In this document: one piece after another, positions 14,581 to 22,676 of the stretch
How the letters are laid out: every line of letters begins with the position of its first letter
How positions within the stretch are numbered: position 1 is the stretch's first letter
Assembly: GCF_040096225.1 (NCBI RefSeq)
Contig: NZ_JBBMFC010000013.1
Coordinates: forward strand, 1-64,000
Direction: 5' to 3'
From: Hominiventricola aquisgranensis
GTDB lineage: Bacteria; Bacillota; Clostridia; Lachnospirales; Lachnospiraceae
DNA: 64,000 bases
Notes under the pieces: model-generated
Seen by the model: the letters and a program-made list of their open reading frames with translations, nothing else
Told to the model about the DNA's origin: nothing
Databases searched by the model: none
Made by a program: the position numbers and the translations under genes

Positions 14581-15812
14581 GAAGAGTAGTAGTTACCGGT
14601 ATGGGTGCGATCACCCCCTTAGGATTGAATGTAAAAGAGTATTTTGATAATATTAAAGCTGGAAATCATGGATTTGGAATCATTTCCAAGTTTGATGCTG
14701 CAGAATACAAAGCACACGTGGCTGCAGAAGTAAAAGGATTTGTAGCAAAGGAGTTTATGGATTTCAAGGCAGCCAAGAGAATGGAAACATTTTCTCAGTA
14801 TGCCGTAGCCGCAGCAAAAGAGGCTATGGAGCAGAGCGGTCTTGATATGAGCAAAGAAGATCCTTATCGTGTGGGCTGTTCTATCGGTTCAGGTATCGGA
14901 AGTCTTCAGGTAGTGGAAAAAGAGTACACCAAACTGGTGGAAAAAGGACCTAATCGTGTGAATCCGCTGATGGTTCCTATGATGATCTCTAATATGGCAG
15001 CAGGAAATGTGTCCATCGCTTATGGTCTGAAAGGTAAGAGTCTCAATGTGGTGACTGCATGTGCGACCGGAACCCATTCGATCGGAGAAGCTTACAGAAG
15101 CATTCAGGTGGGAGATGCTGATGTGATGCTGGCAGGCGGAACCGAGAGTTGTATCTGTCCGATCGGTGTAGCTGGTTTTGCAGCATTGACAGCTCTGTCC
15201 GGAAGTGAAGACCCGGAGCGTTGTTCCATTCCGTTCGATAAAGACCGTGACGGATTTGTCATGGGTGAAGGTGCAGGCGTGGTTGTTCTGGAAACACTTG
15301 AGCATGCTCAGGCGAGAGGCGCCAAGATCCTGGCCGAAGTGGTTGGTTATGGTGCTACCAGCGATGCTTATCACATCACTTCCCCGGCGGAAGATGGTAT
15401 GGGTGCGGCCAATGCCATGAAGTGGGCAGTTCAGGAATCAGGTGCAGCTATGGAAGACATTATGTACATCAATGCACACGGAACCAGTACCCATCACAAT
15501 GATCTGTTCGAGACACGTGCTATCAAACTGGCATTTGGTGAGCATGCAAAGGATATGAAGATCAACTCCACCAAGTCTATGATCGGTCATCTGCTTGGAG
15601 CAGCAGGAGCAGTGGAATTTATTACCTGTGTGAAAGAGATGGAGGAGAGCTTCGTCCATGTGACCAGAGGTCTGGAAAACCCGGATGAAGAACTGGATCT
15701 GGATTATGTACAGGGTCATGGTGTAGAGATGGAGCTTGAGTATGCGCTGTCCAACTCTCTTGGCTTCGGCGGACACAATGCAAGTATTCTGATCAAGAAG
15801 TACGCAGAGTAG
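14577..15812 (+). CDS. fabF: 3-oxoacyl-ACP synthase II (FabF)
   Basis: A 411-residue elongating condensing enzyme. Catalytic C162 in VVTACATGTHS, H301 in NAHGTSTHHND and H338 in MIGHLLGAAG are all in place, and the GFGGHN end motif is present. The start overlaps the fabG stop by 4 bases (ATGA), so the two are translationally coupled. It elongates with malonyl-ACP and is the likely cerulenin-type target. Confidence 0.97.
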   Translation: MRRVVVTGMGAITPLGLNVKEYFDNIKAGNHGFGIISKFDAAEYKAHVAAEVKGFVAKEFMDFKAAKRMETFSQYAVAAAKEAMEQSGLDMSKEDPYRVGCSIGSGIGSLQVVEKEYTKLVEKGPNRVNPLMVPMMISNMAAGNVSIAYGLKGKSLNVVTACATGTHSIGEAYRSIQVGDADVMLAGGTESCICPIGVAGFAALTALSGSEDPERCSIPFDKDRDGFVMGEGAGVVVLETLEHAQARGAKILAEVVGYGATSDAYHITSPAEDGMGAANAMKWAVQESGAAMEDIMYINAHGTSTHHNDLFETRAIKLAFGEHAKDMKINSTKSMIGHLLGAAGAVEFITCVKEMEESFVHVTRGLENPDEELDLDYVQGHGVEMELEYALSNSLGFGGHNASILIKKYAE

Positions 15813-15864
15813 ATGGCAGGTAGTGACGGACAGAATGCGCTCTGGAAAGGAAGTATAGATACAT

Positions 15865-16290
15865 ATGGTAATGGATATTAAAGAAATCATGGAGACGATC
15901 CCTCATCGTCAGCCGTTTCTGCTGATCGACCGGATCGAGGAACTGGAGCCGGGAAAACGTGCTGTAGGTAAAAAATGTGTCTCCTACAATGAGCCATTTT
16001 TTAATGGACATTTTCCGCAGGAACCGGTAATGCCGGGTGTTCTGATCCTGGAAGCACTGGCACAGACCGGTGCAGTGGCCATCTTAAGCCAGCCGGAAAA
16101 CAAAGGAAAGACCGTCTACTTTGGCGGCATCGATAAAGCAAAATTCAAACGGAAAGTAGTTCCGGGCGATGTACTGACTCTGGAACTTGAGATCATCAAG
16201 CAGAAAGGCCCCATCGGTATGGGAACTGCGAAAGCAACCGTAGATGGAAAAGTGGCTGTGACTGCTGAGATGACATTTGCAGTGGGATAA
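15865..16290 (+). CDS. fabZ: 3-hydroxyacyl-ACP dehydratase (FabZ)
   Basis: A 141-residue hot-dog fold dehydratase. Active-site H49 in NGHFPQ and E63 in LILEALAQ are present, preceded by the PHRQPFLLIDRI motif. It removes water from beta-hydroxyacyl-ACP. ATG 15865 or 15871 are both possible. Last gene of the cluster; accB, accC, accD and accA are not found next to it. Confidence 0.96.
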   Translation: MVMDIKEIMETIPHRQPFLLIDRIEELEPGKRAVGKKCVSYNEPFFNGHFPQEPVMPGVLILEALAQTGAVAILSQPENKGKTVYFGGIDKAKFKRKVVPGDVLTLELEIIKQKGPIGMGTAKATVDGKVAVTAEMTFAVG

Positions 16291-16306
16291 GAGATAGGGA
16301 TATAAG

Positions 16307-16343
16307 AATGCTGAAGGAGTGAGCTCCTTCGGCATTTTTTCTT
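16307..16343 (+). terminator. Terminator of the fab operon
   Basis: Arms AATGCTGAAGGAG and CTCCTTCGGCATT (one G-U pair) followed by a T-run. Confidence 0.9.
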
Positions 16344-16441
16344 TATACAATCTTAATACGACAGGAAAGATACTAACACAATCTTTGAACTGTAATCGTT
16401 ATAATGAGGAGATATTACAGATACAGGAGATAACACTCATT

Positions 16442-17779
16442 ATGACAGAAGGTATATATAGAAAAAAACACCTGACATCATCTCAGGTGATTATTCTGGG
16501 ATTTGCAGGAGTGATTCTGCTGGGGGCGTTTCTGCTGATGCTTCCGGTCGCATCTGCAGAAGGAGTGGCAACATCCTTTCATGAGGCATTGTTTACATCA
16601 ACATCAGCAGTATGTGTTACAGGACTCGCTGTACAGGATACGGGCAGTTATTGGTCATTTTTCGGACAGACAGTCATTCTTGCGCTGATTCAGATTGGTG
16701 GTCTTGGAGTTGTGACAGTTGCAGCTGCCGTTGTCATTTTATCGGGAAGAAAAATCTCCCTTATGCAGCGAAGCACTATGCAGGATGCGATTTCAGCTCC
16801 CAAAGTGGGAGGGATTGTCAGGCTCACCAGATTCATTTTACTGGGAACATTGTTGGCTGAGGCGACAGGTGCGCTGCTTTTACTACCGGATTTTTGTAAA
16901 ACATTTGGTTTCAAAGGAATCTGGATGGCTATATTTCATTCAATATCTGCATTTTGCAATGCAGGATTTGATATATTGGGAACCAAGGATCACACATTTG
17001 TATCTCTGACAGGGTATATGGGAGACCCATTGATCAATATAGTAATTATGCTGTTGATCATAGTGGGAGGAATCGGTTTCATGACCTGGGATGATATTTA
17101 TATAAACAAATGGAAGCTGAAGCGTTATCGGATGCAAAGTAAAGTCATTCTTACTACGACTGTCTGGCTGATCATTCTTCCTGCAATCTTCTTTTTCTTT
17201 CAGGATTTCAGCGGATTACCGATGGAAAAACGACTTCTGATGTCTGTCTTTCAGTCAGTTACTCCGAGAACAGCCGGATTTAATACGGCAGATCTGGCTG
17301 CTATGACAGAGCCTTCGAAAGCAATTATGATATTACTGATGCTGATCGGAGGGTCTCCGGGATCAACAGCAGGAGGCATGAAGACGACAACATTTGCAGT
17401 ATTAGTATTTAACGCATTTGCTACATTCCGCAATAAGGAAGATGCTGGAGTCTATGGCCGCAGAATTGAGTGCCAGACAATAAAAAATGCGTCAACGGTA
17501 GCTATGATGTATATTTTGCTATTCCTCTGTGGGGGAATTGCCATCAGTATCTGTGAAAACCAGCCTCTTTTAAATTGCCTCTTTGAAGCGGCATCTGCGG
17601 TTGGCACAGTTGGACTGACACTTGGGATCACACCGGATCTGCATATAATATCCCAAAGTATATTAATCCTGCTCATGTACCTTGGCAGGGTAGGAGGTCT
17701 TACATTAATTTATGCAATGTTTTCGGACAAAAACAGAAAAAATGCGAAATTGCCGACAGAAAAGATAACAGTGGGCTAG
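16442..17779 (+). CDS. Potassium uptake channel subunit (KtrB/TrkH family)
   Basis: A 445-residue multi-pass membrane protein built of four membrane-pore-membrane repeats. The four selectivity-filter regions are visible: TSAVCVTGL, SAFCNAGFD, TPRTAGFNT and SAVGTVGLTLG. ATG 16442 follows AGGAGA; the longer in-frame reading from 16319 begins inside the fab terminator and is rejected. A TATAAT at 16400-16405 gives a likely -10. It pairs with the KtrA/TrkA-like regulator 20 bases downstream. It imports K+ (probably with Na+ coupling in the Ktr type). Confidence 0.93.
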   Translation: MTEGIYRKKHLTSSQVIILGFAGVILLGAFLLMLPVASAEGVATSFHEALFTSTSAVCVTGLAVQDTGSYWSFFGQTVILALIQIGGLGVVTVAAAVVILSGRKISLMQRSTMQDAISAPKVGGIVRLTRFILLGTLLAEATGALLLLPDFCKTFGFKGIWMAIFHSISAFCNAGFDILGTKDHTFVSLTGYMGDPLINIVIMLLIIVGGIGFMTWDDIYINKWKLKRYRMQSKVILTTTVWLIILPAIFFFFQDFSGLPMEKRLLMSVFQSVTPRTAGFNTADLAAMTEPSKAIMILLMLIGGSPGSTAGGMKTTTFAVLVFNAFATFRNKEDAGVYGRRIECQTIKNASTVAMMYILLFLCGGIAISICENQPLLNCLFEAASAVGTVGLTLGITPDLHIISQSILILLMYLGRVGGLTLIYAMFSDKNRKNAKLPTEKITVG

Positions 17780-17798
17780 AAAGATGAGGAATGAGATT

Positions 17799-18446
17799 AT
17801 GAAAAATATTTTGTTGATTGGACTTGGACGTTTTGGGAGACATATGGCAGAACAACTGAACCAGATGGGACATGAAATCATGGCAGTGGATCTGAATGAA
17901 GAACGGGTAGAAAAGGTCTTGCCATTTGTCACAAATGCGCAGATTGGTGACTGCACAGATGCAGATTATCTGAGATCATTGGGAATCAGAAATTATGATA
18001 TCTGTTTTGTAGCAATTGGTGGAAGCTTCCAGAATTCACTTGAAACGACCTCTTTATTAAAAGAACTTGGTGCGAAGCTGGTGATCGCAAGAGCAGAACG
18101 CGATGTTCAGGAAAAATTCCTTCTGAGAAATGGAGCCGACAGTGTGATCTATCCAGAAAAGCAGGTGGCAAAATGGGCATCTATCCGATATGCTGACGAT
18201 TATATCCTGGATTATATGGAGGTAGACGCATCACATGCCATCTTTGAAGTGGAAGTCCCGGAGCAATGGGTGGGAAAAACGATTGGCGAGCTTGATATCA
18301 GGAAGAAGTATAACATTAATATATTTGCTATGAAAAGCAATGGGAAAATAAGCATCAATATATCCGCAGACACGATGTTCACGGAGCATATCACGTTGTT
18401 GGTTCTTGGTGAATATAAAGCGATCCGTAAGTATTTTCATATTTGA
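17799..18446 (+). CDS. Potassium channel gating subunit (KtrA/TrkA, RCK domain)
   Basis: A 215-residue cytoplasmic protein with a Rossmann RCK-N domain (ILLIGLGRFGRHMAEQL nucleotide loop, then AVDLNEERV) and a C-terminal RCK-C domain (from about residue 135). It binds nucleotides and gates the KtrB channel. ATG 17799 is preferred to 17784 because GAGGA (17786-17790) is 8 bases before it and the family starts with MKNILLIGLG. It forms an operon with the channel gene and probably the KdpDE-like pair. Confidence 0.94.
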   Translation: MKNILLIGLGRFGRHMAEQLNQMGHEIMAVDLNEERVEKVLPFVTNAQIGDCTDADYLRSLGIRNYDICFVAIGGSFQNSLETTSLLKELGAKLVIARAERDVQEKFLLRNGADSVIYPEKQVAKWASIRYADDYILDYMEVDASHAIFEVEVPEQWVGKTIGELDIRKKYNINIFAMKSNGKISINISADTMFTEHITLLVLGEYKAIRKYFHI

Positions 18447-18503
18447 AGAGACTTTTATAACATGTTATAATTTGTTCAATATCCGGAAAAGGCGGAAGAG
18501 AAC

Positions 18504-20462
18504 ATGAATGTAAATACAGAGAATGAACATATTCTGGTATGTTTGTCATCCTCTCCATCAAATAAGAATATTATCTTTACCGCTTCCAAAATGGCAAATG
18601 CATTGCAGGCACAATTTACTGCTTTATATGTGCAGACGGGAGCAAGGACCCGGTCAGAAGATAAAGAAAGGCTGGATGAGAATATTCGTTTTGCAGAGGA
18701 ACTAGGAGCAGAGATTGTAATGACACATGGAGAAAATGTTCCATTGCAGATATCAGAGTATGCACAGCTGTCCAATGTTACTGAAATTGTGATTGGGCAG
18801 AGCAGTATGAAGAGGAATAATTTTTTCAGCAGAAAAACATTGACAGAAAAGCTGATCGATATTGTCCCTGATATCGATATTCATATTATACCTGATACGG
18901 TGAATGCAGAAAATTACAGAAAAGGACATTTGCCCCTGCATGTGGAGAAGCCATCGGTAAAAGAGTGTTTTCTGACGGTTCTTATCTTTGTCATCTGTAC
19001 ATTCATAGGACTTGTGTTTCAGAAATTTCATTTTTCAGAAGCCAATGTTGTGACCATTTATATTCTTGGGGTATTGCTTACCTCAATTTTGACAGATGGA
19101 TATCTATGCAGTGTTGCAGGTTCTGTCATAAGTGTCTTTCTTTTTTGCTTTTTTCTCACCGAGCCAAGGATGTCATTTCAGACCTATGCAGTGGGATATC
19201 CGGTGACATTTGTGATCATGCTCATATCGTCTGTGCTGACAGGGACACTGGCTGCAAAACTGAAAACGCATGCCAGGCTATCAGCACAGCTGGCATTTCG
19301 CACGCAGATTCTGTTTGACACGGATCGTCTGCTGCAAAAGGCGAGAAGCCAGAAGGAGATACTTGAGATCACATGTACACAGCTGGCACGTCTGTTTGAC
19401 CGCAGCATTGTAGCATATGCTGCAGTAAATGGGAGACTGGCAGAAGGACATCTGTTTTCTGAAAAAGAAAAAGCGGAAGACCAGTCCTATCTGACATTGG
19501 ATGAGCAGCAGATTGCCAGATGGGTATATACGAACAAAAAGCGGGCAGGAGCAACAACGCATTATTATAAAAATTCGAAATGCTTGTATCTGGCGATTCG
19601 TATTGGAGACCAAGTATATGGAGTCGTTGGTGTTCCTGCTCAGAAAGATGTATTGGATTCGTTTGAATACAGTATTTTGCTGTCTGTGCTTAACGAATGC
19701 GCTCTTGCCATGGATAATGCCAGAAACGCAGAAGAAAAAGAAAAAAATGCAGTGATCGCAAAAAATGAACAGCTTAGAGCTGATCTGCTGCGTGCTATAT
19801 CACATGATCTGCGAACACCGTTGTGCTCAATATCAGGGAATGCGGATATGCTGCTCAGTAATGGAAAATATCTGGATGAAGGAACAAGACGGCAGATCTA
19901 TACGGATATTTATGATGACGCAGAGTGGCTCACAGGTGTAGTTGAGAATCTGTTGTCTATTACAAGATTGAATGACGGGAGATTAAAGTTTAAGTTTACG
20001 GATCAGCTTATGGATGAAGTGATTGCGGAAGCTTTGCGTCATATCAGCCGAAAGCATGATGATTACAAGATCATCACAGAATGTGAAGATCTTCTTCTTA
20101 CGAGAATGGATGTAAGACTTATTATTCAGGTTCTTGTTAATCTGGTGGACAATGCAATAAAATATACCCCTTCTGGTTCGACAATTACAATAAGAGCTCT
20201 GAAGAAAAATGAAAAAGCGTGGATCAGTGTGGAAGATAATGGACCTGGAATTTCAGATGAGATAAAACCGCATATCTTCGAAATGTTTTTTACAGGAGGG
20301 AACAATATTGCGGATAGTCAACGAAGTCTTGGATTGGGACTTGCATTGTGTCAGTCCATTGTGGAAGCACACGGGGGAAAAATGGAATTAGAAGACAACG
20401 ATCCGCATGGCTGTATCTTCTCGTTTGCATTACCATTAAGTGAGGTGATATTGAATGAATAA
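18504..20462 (+). CDS. KdpD-like sensor histidine kinase lacking the N-terminal KdpD domain
   Basis: 652 residues. It begins directly with a UspA-like domain (about 5-130), followed by four DUF4118-type transmembrane helices (about 155-250), a GAF-like region (about 270-400), HisKA with H434 in ISHDLRTP, and a HATPase with the N-box NLVDNAIKYTP and glycine boxes DNGPGI and GLGLAL. Classical KdpD is about 890 residues with an N-terminal ATP-binding KdpD domain, which is missing here. It overlaps the response regulator by 8 bases. No kdpFABC is nearby; the adjacent target is the Ktr-type system. Confidence 0.92.
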   Translation: MNVNTENEHILVCLSSSPSNKNIIFTASKMANALQAQFTALYVQTGARTRSEDKERLDENIRFAEELGAEIVMTHGENVPLQISEYAQLSNVTEIVIGQSSMKRNNFFSRKTLTEKLIDIVPDIDIHIIPDTVNAENYRKGHLPLHVEKPSVKECFLTVLIFVICTFIGLVFQKFHFSEANVVTIYILGVLLTSILTDGYLCSVAGSVISVFLFCFFLTEPRMSFQTYAVGYPVTFVIMLISSVLTGTLAAKLKTHARLSAQLAFRTQILFDTDRLLQKARSQKEILEITCTQLARLFDRSIVAYAAVNGRLAEGHLFSEKEKAEDQSYLTLDEQQIARWVYTNKKRAGATTHYYKNSKCLYLAIRIGDQVYGVVGVPAQKDVLDSFEYSILLSVLNECALAMDNARNAEEKEKNAVIAKNEQLRADLLRAISHDLRTPLCSISGNADMLLSNGKYLDEGTRRQIYTDIYDDAEWLTGVVENLLSITRLNDGRLKFKFTDQLMDEVIAEALRHISRKHDDYKIITECEDLLLTRMDVRLIIQVLVNLVDNAIKYTPSGSTITIRALKKNEKAWISVEDNGPGISDEIKPHIFEMFFTGGNNIADSQRSLGLGLALCQSIVEAHGGKMELEDNDPHGCIFSFALPLSEVILNE

Positions 20463-21156
20463 AGCTCTTATTCTTGTGGCAGAAGATGACCGCCCGATCA
20501 GAAATCTGATCGTAACTACGTTGAAAACTCATGATTATAAATATTTAACCGCAGAAAACGGCGCATCAGCGATTATGGAAGCATCTTCTCACAATCCGGA
20601 TATTGTGTTGCTTGACCTTGGACTTCCAGATATGGAGGGGGTTGAAGTAATAAAAAAGATTCGGACATGGTCGAATCTTCCTATTATTGTAGTCAGTGCC
20701 AGAAGTGAAGATACAGACAAAATAGAGGCATTGGATGCCGGGGCGGATGATTATATTACCAAGCCATTTTCTGTAGAAGAGTTGCTTGCGCGGATACGTG
20801 TAGCACAACGCAGGTTGTCTGTCAACCAGGGGATCGATGGAAAGGAAAGCGCAGTTTTTACCAATGGAGAATTGAAAATTGACTATACAGCAGGCTGTGT
20901 TTTCTTAAGAGGAGAAGAACTTCATCTGACCCCTATTGAGTATAAACTTTTGTGCCTTTTATCACGTAATATGGGAAAAGTGTTGACTCACACTTACATT
21001 ACGCAACAAGTGTGGGGAAGAAGCTCAGAAAATGATGTTGCATCTCTTCGTGTGTTCATGGCAACACTCAGGAAGAAGCTGGAAGCGGATAAAAAGGAAG
21101 TTCAATATATACAGACGCATATTGGTATCGGTTATCGAATGCTGAAAATAGAATAA
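20455..21156 (+). CDS. KdpE-like response regulator (OmpR family)
   Basis: A 233-residue regulator. The receiver domain has acidic pocket EDD (10-12), phospho-acceptor D54 in LLDLGLPD and K near ITKPFS. The C-terminal winged helix (about 130-230) has LTPIEYKLLCLLSRNMGKVLTH. It is coupled to the kinase by an 8-base overlap. Its likely target is the potassium uptake genes just upstream. Confidence 0.94.
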   Translation: MNKALILVAEDDRPIRNLIVTTLKTHDYKYLTAENGASAIMEASSHNPDIVLLDLGLPDMEGVEVIKKIRTWSNLPIIVVSARSEDTDKIEALDAGADDYITKPFSVEELLARIRVAQRRLSVNQGIDGKESAVFTNGELKIDYTAGCVFLRGEELHLTPIEYKLLCLLSRNMGKVLTHTYITQQVWGRSSENDVASLRVFMATLRKKLEADKKEVQYIQTHIGIGYRMLKIE

Positions 21157-21163
21157 ATATATG

Positions 21164-21198
21164 AAAAATACCGGAGGGGCAAGCCCTCCGGTATTTTG
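21164..21198. terminator. Bidirectional terminator between kdpE-like and hsp20 genes
   Basis: AAAATACCGGAGGG / CCCTCCGGTATTTT stem with a short GCAA-type loop. A-run and T-run on both sides serve the convergent genes. Confidence 0.9.
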
Positions 21199-21251
21199 TA
21201 TGGAATGATGCTATAGGGAAAAGTAATGTAAATTACTTTGGGATATTCTCA

Positions 21252-21713
21252 TTAACCTTCAATGGTAATGTATTTCTTCTGTTCTACAGCCGGTTTTGCT
21301 TCTTTCTTCGGCACGAACAGTTTCAGGATACCATGCTTGAACTCGCCCTTGATATCCTCTTCGGTAATATCATCGCCAACATAGAAGCTTCTCTGGCAGG
21401 AACCGGTGTAACGCTCACGACGGATGTATTTACCAGTCTCTTTGTCCTTGTCATCTTCATCAAGACCTTTAGCTGCACTGACGGTCAGATAACCATTGTT
21501 CAGTTCAACCTTAACTTCGTCTTTCTTGAATCCCGGCAGATCCATCTCCAGATCATAGCCATCTTTTTTCTCTTTGATATCAGTCTTCATCAGATTTGCT
21601 GCATGATGTCCATACAGTTTCTTCTCAGCCTGACGCTCTGCTCTGTCATCATAGAACGGAAAATCAAAAAAGTTATCAAATAAGTTATCATTAAAAATAC
21701 TCGGCATCAACAT
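21252..21713 (-). CDS. Hsp20/alpha-crystallin small heat shock protein (copy 1)
   Basis: A 153-residue ATP-independent holdase. The alpha-crystallin domain spans about 38-140: DLEMDLPGFKKDEVKVEL, YTGSCQRSFYVGDDI, and FKHGILKLFVPK. The N-terminus MLMPSIF is identical to that of the other copy. Ribosome binding site GGAGGA is 7 bases before ATG. It lies downstream of copy 2 with a hairpin (21764-21789) between them. Confidence 0.95.
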   Translation of the reverse strand: MLMPSIFNDNLFDNFFDFPFYDDRAERQAEKKLYGHHAANLMKTDIKEKKDGYDLEMDLPGFKKDEVKVELNNGYLTVSAAKGLDEDDKDKETGKYIRRERYTGSCQRSFYVGDDITEEDIKGEFKHGILKLFVPKKEAKPAVEQKKYITIEG

Positions 21714-21763
21714 AAGTCATTCCTCCTTGTGGAATTAAAATTATTTACTATAATTTATTTAGG

Positions 21764-21789
21764 GTAGCGGTGCCTTTCGACACCGCTAC
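21764..21789. other. Stem-loop between tandem hsp20 genes
   Basis: GTAGCGGTG (21764-21772) pairs with CACCGCTAC (21781-21789), a 9-bp perfect stem. On the minus strand no U-run follows, so it is a weak terminator or an mRNA stability/processing element rather than a full stop. Confidence 0.5.
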
Positions 21790-21830
21790 GGGTCAGCTGT
21801 TCTGGTGTGCCATCAGGCACAGATTACATG

Positions 21831-22256
21831 TCAGCCTTCAATGCTGACATATTTCTTTTCTTCAACGGCAGGTTTCGCAGTCTCTTTCGGAATGGTAAGC
21901 TTCAGAGTACCATCTTCGAATTTGGCTTTAATGTCATCCTGTTTTACACTGTCGCCTACGTAGAAGGTTCTGGTGCAGGAGCCACTGTAACGTTCCTTGC
22001 GGATGTACTTGCCATCTTTGTCTTTCTCATCCTTGTTGGAATTGGACACTGCATTGATGGTAAGGTAACCATCTTTCAACTCAGCCTGAATGTCTTCTTT
22101 CTTCACTCCCGGCAGGTTCATGGTCATCTCATAACCATCCTTGGTATCCTTCACATCTGTGGTCATCAGACCAGAGGTGTTATAATCCAAACTCTTAAAC
22201 GGATCCTCAAAGAAATCATTAAAATAAGTATTTGTAAAAATGCTAGGCATCAACAT
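21831..22256 (-). CDS. Hsp20/alpha-crystallin small heat shock protein (copy 2)
   Basis: A 141-residue paralogue of the gene downstream, with EMTMNLPGVKKEDIQAELKD, YSGSCTRTFYVGDSV and FEDGTLKLTIPK in the alpha-crystallin domain and the same VEEKKYVSIEG ending. It is first in the minus-strand pair and directly follows the CIRCE-like promoter. It binds unfolding proteins during stress. A recent tandem duplication followed by divergence is the simplest explanation of the two copies. Confidence 0.95.
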   Translation of the reverse strand: MLMPSIFTNTYFNDFFEDPFKSLDYNTSGLMTTDVKDTKDGYEMTMNLPGVKKEDIQAELKDGYLTINAVSNSNKDEKDKDGKYIRKERYSGSCTRTFYVGDSVKQDDIKAKFEDGTLKLTIPKETAKPAVEEKKYVSIEG

Positions 22257-22325
22257 AAGTCATATCTCCTTTCGGGTTCGGGATCTAAGTTCTTTCTTGT
22301 ATCCCTCTTCCTTTGTTCTGTCTGT

Positions 22326-22368
22326 ACTATAACACCTATTATTAGCAATGTCAAGAGGTGAGTGCTAA
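22326..22368 (-). promoter_or_regulatory. hsp20 promoter with imperfect CIRCE (HrcA) element
   Basis: On the minus strand TTGACA (22354-22349) and TATAGT (22331-22326) have a 17-bp spacer. The CIRCE-like element is TTAGCAATG (22342-22350), 9-bp spacer, GAGTGCTAA (22360-22368). One arm matches the consensus exactly and the other in 6 of 9 bases. It overlaps the -35. Confidence 0.75.
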
Positions 22369-22517
22369 TTTTTTGTGAACTTTCTGTGAAATCTTAAAAA
22401 GTCAGAAAACATGAAAACTGAAAATTGAAAATGTAAAACAGGAATTTTTGACGAAAACAGAAATGTTTAAGCAACCTGAACTTCACGTAAAATCCTTGCA
22501 AAATCAGTAATATTTTA

Positions 22518-22546
22518 TTGACATTTTTATCATTTTCCGCTAGGAT
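22518..22546 (+). promoter_or_regulatory. potA promoter
   Basis: TTGACA (22518-22523), 17-bp spacer, TAGGAT (22541-22546). It leaves a leader of about 125 bases before potA. Confidence 0.6.
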
Positions 22547-22552
22547 TTGTGG

Positions 22553-22645
22553 TAGTGATACTGGCATAGGAACGAAAAGGCAGAGACGTCAAGAAACGAA
22601 AAGTCATCTTGATATCTCTGCTTTTATTGTGTGCAAATATCACTG
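22553..22645 (+). ncRNA. Structured leader of potABCD (putative attenuator or riboswitch)
   Basis: A strong hairpin has arms CAGAGACGTCAAGA (22581-22594) and TCTTGATATCTCTG (22607-22620) followed by CTTTTATT, which looks like an intrinsic terminator. AGTGATA (22554-22560) can pair with TATCACT further downstream (about 22637-22643), closing the whole leader. AACGAAAAG occurs twice (22571-22579, 22595-22603). It matches no riboswitch class I recognise. Confidence 0.5.
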
Positions 22646-22676
22646 TAAATAACAAATGAAAGGATTTGGGTGCCAC

